Assembly (NCBI GenBank): GCA_008017145.1
Contig: SSGY01000020.1
Span: forward strand, 1-5,321
DNA from: Neisseriales bacterium
Lineage (GTDB): Bacteria > Pseudomonadota > Gammaproteobacteria > Burkholderiales > UBA11063
Reading direction: 5' to 3'
Length of the DNA stretch: 5,321 nt
Position 1 is the first letter of the stretch; every line of letters begins with the position of its first letter. Under the pieces are notes generated by a model. That model was not told the DNA's origin and did no database searches. It saw nothing but the letters and a program-made list of their open reading frames with translations. This document shows, in pieces, positions 1-5,321 of the stretch. The position numbers were made by a program, and so were the translations under genes.

Positions 1-274
1 AGCAACTGCGGATGCAGCATTACAGATGCTGGATGTCGATCATTTAGGACTGGATATAATGGATCGGAAACTACTTTGCGCTATTATTGAGAAATTTGAC
101 TGTGGTCCAGTTGGTTTAGATAATTTAGCCGCCACAATTGGTGAGTCTGGTGATACAATCGAAGATGTCATTGAGCCATATTTAATGCAAAATGGTTTAC
201 TTCAACGTACTCCACGTGGTAGAATAGTGACCAACTATACTTTATCTCATTTTGGTTTTAGCCCCAAAGAATAA
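1..274 (+). CDS. ruvB: Holliday junction branch migration ATPase RuvB, C-terminal part (5' end outside window)
   Basis: RuvB is the hexameric AAA+ motor that, with RuvA, drives branch migration of Holliday junctions in recombinational repair; RuvC then cuts the junction. Only the last 90 or so residues are present. The reading frame is open from base 2, so the gene starts upstream and the ATG at 26 is an internal codon. The visible part is the C-terminal winged-helix (RuvB_C) domain, which contacts DNA. Its conserved blocks are [11 protein letters not shown], the [14 protein letters not shown] stretch, [14 protein letters not shown] and QRTPRGR, ending in HFGFSPKE before TAA. These closely match the remembered E. 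coli RuvB tail. One small difference is Cys in KFDCGPVG, where E. coli has Gly. The ATPase (Walker A/B) part lies outside the window. The next gene follows after 26 bases with no terminator, so co-transcription is likely. Confidence 0.95.
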   Translation, partial: ATADAALQMLDVDHLGLDIMDRKLLCAIIEKFDCGPVGLDNLAATIGESGDTIEDVIEPYLMQNGLLQRTPRGRIVTNYTLSHFGFSPKE

Positions 275-300
275 TTTTTTAAGAGACAAGACAATACGTT

Positions 301-1236
301 ATGAAAAATATCAGCAAAAAATTAAGTGTAATATTAATATCTGCAGCATTACTAACTTCACAAAGCGCGTTCGCTGCACGGATGGGTAAATCCCGAAGTC
401 TTGGCATGCAAAGAAGCACACCAACTCAAACGACTAACAATAACTATCAATCAGGAGCTAATGCAGCGCCTGCTGGTGCAGCGCCACAAAAAAGCGGACC
501 GGGAATTGGTGGCGTAGTAGCTGGAGCAGCGGCTGGTGCCGTGGGTGGCTATATGCTGGGTAAAGCAATGAATTCAGACAAATCGGCTAGTTCACAAACC
601 GCACGTGAAGCCTCTGGTAGTGGTAGTAATATTCCTTGGGGAATTATTGGCATTCTTGGCATTTTGTTGGCAATTGGTTTAATGTTATTCCGTAAAAAAT
701 CAATTCCGCAAGCGGCGGCAGGCAATCTGGCTACGCCACAAGCTAATAACAATTTCAATATTCCTAATATCCGTAAAGATAACGGTGCTTACGTTCCAGG
801 ACAAACAGTACAAGCTAACCAGCAAACTGCACCGACGATTAATCCAGCTTTTGAACGGATGGCAGATGGTGTGGAAGCACAATATTTCTTACGTCAGGCA
901 AAGGGGATGTTTTTACATATTCAAAGCATGAATACACCTGAGAATGTTAGCGAAGTTGAAAAATATATGACTCCTGAACTTTATGCAGAAATTAAGCAAT
1001 TGATTAGTGAAAATGACTATATTGCTGATTTTAGCCAGCTTGATTGCCAGCTTTTGGCATCCAGCGCAGAAAATGGTAATTTTATTGCTTCAGTAAAATT
1101 CTTTGGTAAAGTGAGTGAATCACCAAATACACCGGCAATTGACTTTAGTGAAATTTGGAATTTTACTAAACCTGCCGCGGTTGAAGGTGCAAAATGGTTA
1201 GTCGCTGGGATACAGCAAACCAATAGCATTAATTAA
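301..1236 (+). CDS. Tim44-like domain protein, exported and membrane-anchored
   Basis: This 311-residue protein has a clear signal peptide (basic NISKK start, hydrophobic core at residues 8-19, likely cleavage after Ala25 in the A-F-A motif). The start of the mature chain, ARMGKSRSLGMQR, resembles a family of betaproteobacterial Tim44-domain proteins. A Gln/Asn/Ala/Pro-rich linker follows, then a glycine-zipper-like hydrophobic segment (about 66-87, GIGGVVAGAAAGAVGG). A second transmembrane segment (about 111-130) ends in RKK, and another Asn/Gln-rich linker precedes the Tim44-like domain (about 184-308), with the signature EIWNFTKP and a WLVAGIQQ end. In mitochondria Tim44 tethers Hsp70 at the import channel. 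The role of these bacterial relatives is not established, so I assign no function. The two hydrophobic segments suggest an inner-membrane protein; the side of the membrane that the C-terminal domain faces cannot be settled by eye. The start has only a weak AAGAG 15 bases upstream, but the signal peptide supports it. The gene probably shares ruvB's transcript. Confidence 0.85.
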   Translation: MKNISKKLSVILISAALLTSQSAFAARMGKSRSLGMQRSTPTQTTNNNYQSGANAAPAGAAPQKSGPGIGGVVAGAAAGAVGGYMLGKAMNSDKSASSQTAREASGSGSNIPWGIIGILGILLAIGLMLFRKKSIPQAAAGNLATPQANNNFNIPNIRKDNGAYVPGQTVQANQQTAPTINPAFERMADGVEAQYFLRQAKGMFLHIQSMNTPENVSEVEKYMTPELYAEIKQLISENDYIADFSQLDCQLLASSAENGNFIASVKFFGKVSESPNTPAIDFSEIWNFTKPAAVEGAKWLVAGIQQTNSIN

Positions 1237-1246
1237 AAAAAAAGTC

Positions 1247-1277
1247 ATGCCCAATTTACATAGCTAGAATTGGGCAT
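1247..1277 (+). terminator. Rho-independent terminator candidate after the Tim44-like gene
   Basis: A perfect 10-bp inverted repeat (ATGCCCAATT at 1247-1256 and AATTGGGCAT at 1268-1277) encloses an 11-base loop. It begins 10 bases after the stop codon. The plus-strand tail is T-rich but broken by A (TTATTATTT), so termination there is probably moderate. Upstream lies a run of nine A (1235-1243), which on the minus strand gives a U-run 3 bases after the hairpin. The structure could thus terminate in both directions, although no minus-strand gene is seen reading into it. Confidence 0.75.
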
Positions 1278-1307
1278 TATTATTTACCAAACACAATAAG
1301 CAATTTA

Positions 1308-1335
1308 TTGCTATCTTCTTTTACATTCGTACATT
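1308..1335 (+). promoter_or_regulatory. Weak candidate promoter for the Kef-type antiporter
   Basis: The Kef gene follows a terminator, so a promoter is expected in the 90 bases ahead of it. The best pair I see is TTGCTA (1308-1313) and TACATT (1330-1335) with 16 bases between them, each matching about four of six sigma-70 consensus positions. In AT-rich DNA such matches are common, so this is only a candidate. Confidence 0.22.
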
Positions 1336-1367
1336 TTTAAATACAAACCCACTAGAAATCGCATAAT

Positions 1368-3182
1368 ATGGATAATTCCCAAGTATTTTTTCAAGCATTT
1401 ATTTACCTCCTCGCAGCAGTGGTAGCCGTACCATTGGCTAAACGCATTGGGCTTGGCTCAGTTTTAGGCTATCTGATAGCTGGAATTATAATTGGACCAT
1501 TTGCTTTGTCATTGGTTGGTTCCAATACTGAAAATATTATGCATTTTGCTGAATTTGGTGTAGTGATGATGCTCTTTCTGGTTGGTTTGGAATTGCGTCC
1601 ATCTATGCTCTGGGAACTTAGAAAATCATTGTTACTAACTGGAGGCTTACAAGTTGTTCTAACTACGCTAGTTATTACGATCATTGCCAAATTTTGTGGT
1701 TTATCCCTCGCAACGTCACTTGCTTTAGGTATGATCTTTACCTCCTCTTCCACCGCAATTGTTCTGCAAATGCTTCATGAAAAAGGCTGGATTAAATTAA
1801 ATGCCGGAAATACTATTTTTGCCATACTCTTGTTTCAAGATATCGCCGTAATCCCGATATTAGCATTCTTACCGCTGTTGGGAGAGCATTCAGCGGCAAT
1901 AAATAATAATTCATCTGGTTTTAATCGCTGGGAACAAACTTTATTAGTTATCGCTATCCTCATATTCATTATTGGAGGCAGTAAATATCTGCTACGCCCA
2001 ATATTCCGTTTTATTGCCAACTCCAATCTAAACGAAGCATTTACCGCATTAGCACTACTGCTGGTTATCGGAATTAGCCTTGCCATGAATTATGTTGGTT
2101 TATCGCCAGCCATGGGAGCTTTTATCGCTGGTGTAGTATTAGCGGAGAGCGAATATCGTCACGAACTAGAAGCCGATATTGAACCATTTAAAGGCTTGTT
2201 ACTGGGGTTATTTTTTATTTCGGTTGGAACCAATATTGACTTTACGATTATCCGTGAACATTTATTATTGATCTGTATCTTAGTAACTGCATTGATTGTC
2301 ATTAAATTTCTGGTATTATTTGCTCTCAGTAAATCATTGTGTAATGCGCGCAAAGACAGCTGGTTAATTGCACTAACATTAGCTCAAGGTGGCGAATTTT
2401 GCTTTGTCCTTATTTCCTATGCCAGTCAAAACCAGATTTTCACGACCGAGCTTGCCAGAGAATTGGTTGCAGTAGTAGCCCTTTCGATGTTACTCACTCC
2501 AGTTATTATGATGATCTATGAAAAAATAATTGCCCCACGCCTAAATGATAATCAGCAACAACTAGACTCAGATATAGTTAATCAAGATAATCAGGTTATT
2601 ATTGCTGGATTTGGGCGTTTTGGTCAAATAGTGTCACGCTATTTACTGGCAAATGGCATAAAAAGTACTATTTTAGATATTGATGCCAACCAAGTTGACA
2701 CGGTGCGCAAATTTGGGCACAAAGTATTCTACGGCGATGCCGCGCGAATGGATTTATTGGAAATTGCAGGGCTATCTAAAGCAAAATTATTAGTGATTGC
2801 AATAGATGATAGTGATAAAGCAATTAAAATCGGTGCGATGGTAAAGCACAGCTATCCTCAACTAAAAATTTTACTTCGAGTAAGGAATCGAACCGATGTC
2901 TATGAAGCACTCAATACTGGATTTGAACGTGAGGATATTTACCGCGAAACTTTTGAAACCGCGCTCCTAGTCGCAACTCAAAGTCATCAGTTCTTAGGAG
3001 CTAGTGTTAAACAAGCTACCGATGCCGCGCAAATTTTTAGAACTTTAGATGAAGAACAATTACAAAAAATGCGCGCTTATTACACGGGTAAAATGAATGA
3101 TGATTATATCACGCAAGCTAAATTAAACAGTGAACAGCTAGAGAAAATTCTTGATGCAGATAACAGCACAATTAAGATTTAA
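1368..3182 (+). CDS. kefC: Kef-type CPA2 monovalent cation:proton antiporter (KefB/KefC-like) with TrkA-N/RCK domain
   Basis: This 604-residue inner-membrane protein matches glutathione-gated K+ efflux systems KefB and KefC of E. coli (about 600-620 residues). In that family, K+ leaves in exchange for protons when glutathione adducts of electrophiles bind, which acidifies and protects the cell. The Na/H-exchanger-type membrane domain (about 1-385) has the GLGSVLGYLIAG start, the S-S-S-T-A stretch at 126-130, and LLFQDIAVIP with Gln157-Asp158 in the ion-binding region. The regulatory loop at 265-272 (HELEADIE) combines features of KefB (HELETAID) and KefC (HALESDIE). A charged linker leads to the Rossmann TrkA-N domain (about 408-525), with GFGRFG at 414-419, acidic residues Asp437/Asp439, and KVFYGDAARMDLLE. 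The tail (526-604) includes RETFETAL. No KefF/KefG quinone-reductase subunit gene lies beside it. KefB versus KefC cannot be separated by eye, so the symbol is tentative, and glutathione gating is inferred. The start matches the family N-terminus, but the ribosome-binding site is poor. The 3' end overlaps convergent miaA by 11 bases. Confidence 0.93.
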   Translation: MDNSQVFFQAFIYLLAAVVAVPLAKRIGLGSVLGYLIAGIIIGPFALSLVGSNTENIMHFAEFGVVMMLFLVGLELRPSMLWELRKSLLLTGGLQVVLTTLVITIIAKFCGLSLATSLALGMIFTSSSTAIVLQMLHEKGWIKLNAGNTIFAILLFQDIAVIPILAFLPLLGEHSAAINNNSSGFNRWEQTLLVIAILIFIIGGSKYLLRPIFRFIANSNLNEAFTALALLLVIGISLAMNYVGLSPAMGAFIAGVVLAESEYRHELEADIEPFKGLLLGLFFISVGTNIDFTIIREHLLLICILVTALIVIKFLVLFALSKSLCNARKDSWLIALTLAQGGEFCFVLISYASQNQIFTTELARELVAVVALSMLLTPVIMMIYEKIIAPRLNDNQQQLDSDIVNQDNQVIIAGFGRFGQIVSRYLLANGIKSTILDIDANQVDTVRKFGHKVFYGDAARMDLLEIAGLSKAKLLVIAIDDSDKAIKIGAMVKHSYPQLKILLRVRNRTDVYEALNTGFEREDIYRETFETALLVATQSHQFLGASVKQATDAAQIFRTLDEEQLQKMRAYYTGKMNDDYITQAKLNSEQLEKILDADNSTIKI

Positions 3183-4128
3183 TATACATCCATTGCTCAA
3201 TAAGCTTGGTTGCCTCTGCTAATAACTCACTCGCATCAAGTTGAGGATCATCAATTGCCACACACTCCATACTACGTAGCCAGGTGATTTGGCGTTTGGC
3301 TAGTTGTCGAGTTGCTGCTTTGCCCTGCTCAACCATTTCAAGCTCACTAAGATTACCCGCCAAAAAACTCCATGCTTGTGAGTACCCAACCATACGCATA
3401 GAATTGTGCTTAGCAGTTAATTCGGGATAATTAAGCTGAAGTTGTCTAACTTCCTCAATAAATCCATCAGCCAGCATCTGATCAAAACGTAGATTAATTC
3501 GCTGATGAAGTAATGCGCGATTGCTCGGCACAATTGCCAATGGCAAATAATCGCAATCAACGATTCCTGCCAATTTACTTTCAGTTTGAACCTGCGACAT
3601 TGGTTTACCTGTTAGATAGCACACTTCCAGAGCCCGTTCAACTCGTTGAGTATCATTGACTTCAATTTTAGCAGCGCTAGCAGGATCTAACACCATCAAA
3701 CGCTCATGCATGACTTGATTACCAAATTCTGTAAATTCAGACTCAAGTTTGGCTCTTAGCTGATAATCAGCTTCGGGGAGTTTGGAGATTCCGTTCATTA
3801 AAGCATTAAAATACATCATCGTGCCACCAACCAGAACTGGTAGCTTACCGCGACTACAAATTTCACCAATCGCGCGATTACAATCAGTCAAAAAATCAGC
3901 TACCGAATAATTTTGCAGAGGTGATAAAATATCAATCAGATGATGTGGCACAGCCGCTAATTCTGTAAGCGTTGGTTTGGCACTACCAATATTTAGATCA
4001 CGATAAATTAATGCAGAATCAACGCTAATTATTTCAATCGGAAAGATTTTGGCTAAACTTAGAGCCAACGCAGTTTTACCTGATGCGGTTGGCCCCATCA
4101 GAAAAATGGCTTGCTTATTTTTTGCCAT
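3172..4128 (-). CDS. miaA: tRNA dimethylallyltransferase MiaA
   Basis: MiaA transfers the dimethylallyl group of DMAPP to N6 of adenosine 37, next to the anticodon of tRNAs that read codons starting with U, giving i6A37. MiaB usually converts this to ms2i6A37, which supports decoding and frame maintenance. The 318-residue length fits the family. The P-loop GPTASGKT is at residues 12-19 and the catalytic-type Asp37 sits in ISVDSALIYR. Other landmarks are IGSAKPT (48-53), LVGGTMMYF (99-107), NDTQRVERALEV (158-169) and the C-terminal ATRQLAKRQITWLR (272-285). All closely follow remembered E. coli MiaA, so it should be active. The ATG at 4128 is preferred because the next Met (residue 11) would remove the first beta strand ahead of the P-loop. 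No Shine-Dalgarno sequence precedes it, and the start lies inside the upstream abi gene, so translational coupling is likely. The usual proteobacterial neighbours mutL and hfq are not seen here. Confidence 0.97.
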   Translation of the reverse strand: MAKNKQAIFLMGPTASGKTALALSLAKIFPIEIISVDSALIYRDLNIGSAKPTLTELAAVPHHLIDILSPLQNYSVADFLTDCNRAIGEICSRGKLPVLVGGTMMYFNALMNGISKLPEADYQLRAKLESEFTEFGNQVMHERLMVLDPASAAKIEVNDTQRVERALEVCYLTGKPMSQVQTESKLAGIVDCDYLPLAIVPSNRALLHQRINLRFDQMLADGFIEEVRQLQLNYPELTAKHNSMRMVGYSQAWSFLAGNLSELEMVEQGKAATRQLAKRQITWLRSMECVAIDDPQLDASELLAEATKLIEQWMYIKS

Positions 4129-5050
4129 GAAGTAAGATACTAAAATTATCCTGCCAATCTGATGGAAAGCCCATTAGATCAACATTAATGTTATAAATTG
4201 AAATCAAGCCCATTAAACGTTTATAAAATGGCTGCTCGACGCCCAAAGTTTTGAGAATATACGTGATTAACACCAAGACACTATACATCCGACTACCATC
4301 ACAAAGCGCATGAGAAATTAGTTGATGTTGATTATCCAGACTACATTCGAAGCTAAAATGACGATTCCAGATTCTGGTGTGATGCGCTGAATAATTGCGA
4401 ATTAAAGTCAGATTATCCATTATTGCTTGCAATACACTATAATGTATTTGATAGCGCTTCGCAACTGCTTCCTTATCTTCCGCATGCTTTAAATTCATAA
4501 ATAATTTGGTTAATTGCCCGATGGTAGTCAACTCGACTGCAATCCATACAGGCGGCATCGCTGGATCGTTATAGCGATGATAATATTCACTAACCAATAA
4601 ATCATGTCCGGACTTAATTTGAAATTGAATCCGTTCAATACTGTCATTTAATTGGCGATGATCACGAAATAATTTGTGATTTAAATAAAAATGCGGACCG
4701 TATTTCCAGCTGAGATTAATGAACTGCGTACGCACGGAGATTTCAATTTTTTCGATCGCATCCAAAAGTAGCGAGCGCAATTGACTATCAAACTCATAAA
4801 CTTTGACTACGTCAGCAAACTTCGTATTTAGTTGATAACGACGGCTATCACCATTGACTAAAAAAGGTACTGAGTAGCTTAGAAAGCGGTGAAAATAAAC
4901 TTCCTCCAAGAAATCTTTAGCATAGGCGTAATCATCAACTATCATACCACGGCTACGCAAAATCTTAATTTGGTCATCCACACTTGCAGGAGGGTTTAGA
5001 TAAATATTACGCTGTTCAAACAGATCATTCATCTCATTGGTATCAGACAT
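4115..5050 (-). CDS. Abi_2 family (AbiD/AbiF-type) HEPN-domain protein
   Basis: This 311-residue protein resembles the Abi_2 family, which includes lactococcal abortive-infection proteins AbiD and AbiF that stop phage growth at the cost of the host cell. The N-terminal block at about 25-63 (DDQIKILRSRGMIVDD, then FLEEVYFHRFLSYSVPF) is the typical family opening. A helical middle contains LLLDAIEKIEISVRTQF (94-110) and PPVWIAVELTTIGQLTKLF (166-184). The key motif is IRNYSAHHTRIWNR (217-230). Here Arg218 and His223 form the R-x4-H HEPN signature seen in many RNases, including Cas13, which suggests an RNA-cutting or RNA-binding toxin-like activity. That activity is inferred and no target can be read from the sequence. 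No signal peptide or membrane anchor is present, so it is probably cytoplasmic. The start is backed by AGGGA 4 bases upstream and a TATAAT about 30 bases upstream. It ends 14 bases inside miaA and appears intact, with base composition like its neighbours. Confidence 0.88.
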   Translation of the reverse strand: MSDTNEMNDLFEQRNIYLNPPASVDDQIKILRSRGMIVDDYAYAKDFLEEVYFHRFLSYSVPFLVNGDSRRYQLNTKFADVVKVYEFDSQLRSLLLDAIEKIEISVRTQFINLSWKYGPHFYLNHKLFRDHRQLNDSIERIQFQIKSGHDLLVSEYYHRYNDPAMPPVWIAVELTTIGQLTKLFMNLKHAEDKEAVAKRYQIHYSVLQAIMDNLTLIRNYSAHHTRIWNRHFSFECSLDNQHQLISHALCDGSRMYSVLVLITYILKTLGVEQPFYKRLMGLISIYNINVDLMGFPSDWQDNFSILLHGKK

Positions 5051-5054
5051 AAAT

Positions 5055-5059
5055 TCCCT
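5055..5059 (-). promoter_or_regulatory. Ribosome-binding site of the Abi_2 gene
   Basis: On the minus strand AGGGA stands 4 bases before the ATG at 5050. It is the clearest Shine-Dalgarno-like sequence in the window, and it supports Met1 over Met7 as the start. The spacing is slightly short. By contrast, miaA and the Kef gene have almost none. Confidence 0.6.
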
Positions 5060-5082
5060 AACAATATCTTAATTATTACGTA

Positions 5083-5088
5083 ATTATA
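5083..5088 (-). promoter_or_regulatory. Candidate -10 box (TATAAT) for the Abi_2 gene and miaA
   Basis: A consensus TATAAT on the minus strand lies just past the lysO stop codon and 32 bases before the abi start codon. A good -35 element is missing: TTGTTT sits only 14 bases upstream, and the 17-base position reads ACCTTG. It could give abi-miaA its own start in addition to readthrough from lysO. A 10-bp palindrome, ATTACGTAAT (5075-5084), overlaps it by two bases and covers the expected transcription start. Confidence 0.4.
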
Positions 5089-5090
5089 CG

Positions 5091-5321
5091 CTATAGTTTG
5101 GCAAACAAGGTAATCAAAATTGGCACAGCAACGCTCAATAACATTCCACTGGAAATCGCCAGCAATATACAATCTTCATGTAAATTTTGTTTGATAATTG
5201 GGAGTGAAAAATCCATTGCGGTCGCTCCACTATATGCGACAAAAGTTGCTGGGTAGCGTTGCCCCAGACTCGGAATTAAAATAATTGCTATTATTTCGCG
5301 AATAAAATCAATAAAAAATGA
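5091..5321 (-). CDS. lysO: LysO/YbjE-type (DUF340) lysine exporter, C-terminal part (5' end outside window)
   Basis: The minus strand is open from the window edge to a TAG at 5093-5091, giving the last 76 residues of a membrane protein that has no start codon in this window. The readable part has a hydrophobic segment IREIIAIILIPSLGQRYP, then SGATAMDFSLPIIKQN, then a final hydrophobic helix LLSVAVPILITLFAKL. The R-E...I-P...G-A-T-x-M-D-F-x-L-P pattern matches the remembered C-terminus of the DUF340 family, whose E. coli member LysO (YbjE) exports L-lysine and provides resistance to toxic lysine analogues. Only the tail is visible, so the substrate is a family inference. The abi start lies 40 bases downstream with no hairpin terminator between them, so transcripts may continue into abi and miaA. 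Confidence 0.78.
   Translation of the reverse strand, partial: SFFIDFIREIIAIILIPSLGQRYPATFVAYSGATAMDFSLPIIKQNLHEDCILLAISSGMLLSVAVPILITLFAKL

Noticed and set aside
275..300. Possible separate promoter or terminator between ruvB and the Tim44-like gene
   Set aside because: The 26-base gap has no hairpin and no credible -35/-10 pair, so co-transcription is the simpler reading.
463..485. Direct repeat GCAGCGCC, 15 bases apart, in the Tim44-like gene
   Set aside because: It encodes an Ala/Pro-rich linker (AAPAGAAP) and is explained by low-complexity coding, not by a mobile or regulatory repeat.
549..1229. Minus-strand open frames of 60-70 codons opposite the Tim44-like gene
   Set aside because: They lie wholly inside a well-supported gene, have no recognisable domains or ribosome-binding sites, and have compositions expected from reading the complement of a real gene.
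1299..1312. Short inverted repeat AGCAA-TTTA-TTGCT upstream of the Kef gene
   Set aside because: A 5-bp stem in AT-rich DNA is too weak to call an operator or terminator and is expected by chance.
1469..2353. Minus-strand open frames of 64-94 codons opposite the Kef gene
   Set aside because: They are antisense to the conserved membrane domain of the antiporter and have no family resemblance, so they are treated as shadow frames.
1..5321. Scan for DNA uptake sequences of Neisseria type (GCCGTCTGAA) and Pasteurellaceae type (AAGTGCGGT), CRISPR repeats, tRNA genes and insertion sequence ends
   Set aside because: None was seen by eye on either strand. Absence in 5 kb does not exclude them elsewhere in the genome.

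Overview
The window is AT-rich chromosomal DNA (roughly 38-40% G+C by eye, not counted). It carries mostly ordinary proteobacterial housekeeping and transport genes plus one defence-type gene. The RuvB tail, the MiaA protein, the Kef-type antiporter and above all the secreted Tim44-like protein with its ARxGxxRSxGMQR-type N-terminus read like Betaproteobacteria. A low-GC member such as one of the Neisseriales is a reasonable guess. That placement rests on remembered family resemblance, not on a search.

Left part, plus strand: the window opens inside the 3' end of ruvB (to 274). After 26 bases comes a gene for an exported or membrane-anchored Tim44-like domain protein (301-1236), probably in the same transcript. 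A perfect 10-bp hairpin at 1247-1277 closes this unit. Next is a complete CPA2 antiporter of the KefB/KefC type (1368-3182), with a membrane transport domain and a cytoplasmic NAD-binding regulatory domain.

Right part, minus strand, read from the right edge: the 3' end of a LysO-type (YbjE/DUF340) lysine exporter gene (5091 to beyond 5321), which has no start in the window; then a 311-residue Abi_2 (AbiD/AbiF-type) protein with an R-x4-H HEPN motif (4115-5050); then miaA, tRNA dimethylallyltransferase (3172-4128). The abi stop lies inside miaA (14-base overlap), and only 40 bases separate lysO from abi. No hairpin terminator is visible between them, so the three genes could be one transcript. 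miaA and the Kef gene converge tail to tail and share 11 bases.

The most interesting point is the translationally overlapping pair of a HEPN-domain abortive-infection-type protein and a tRNA anticodon-loop modification enzyme. HEPN proteins are often RNases, some acting on tRNA, and MiaA modifies A37 next to the anticodon. A functional link is therefore conceivable, but it is inference only. No CRISPR array, insertion sequence, tRNA or rRNA gene was seen.
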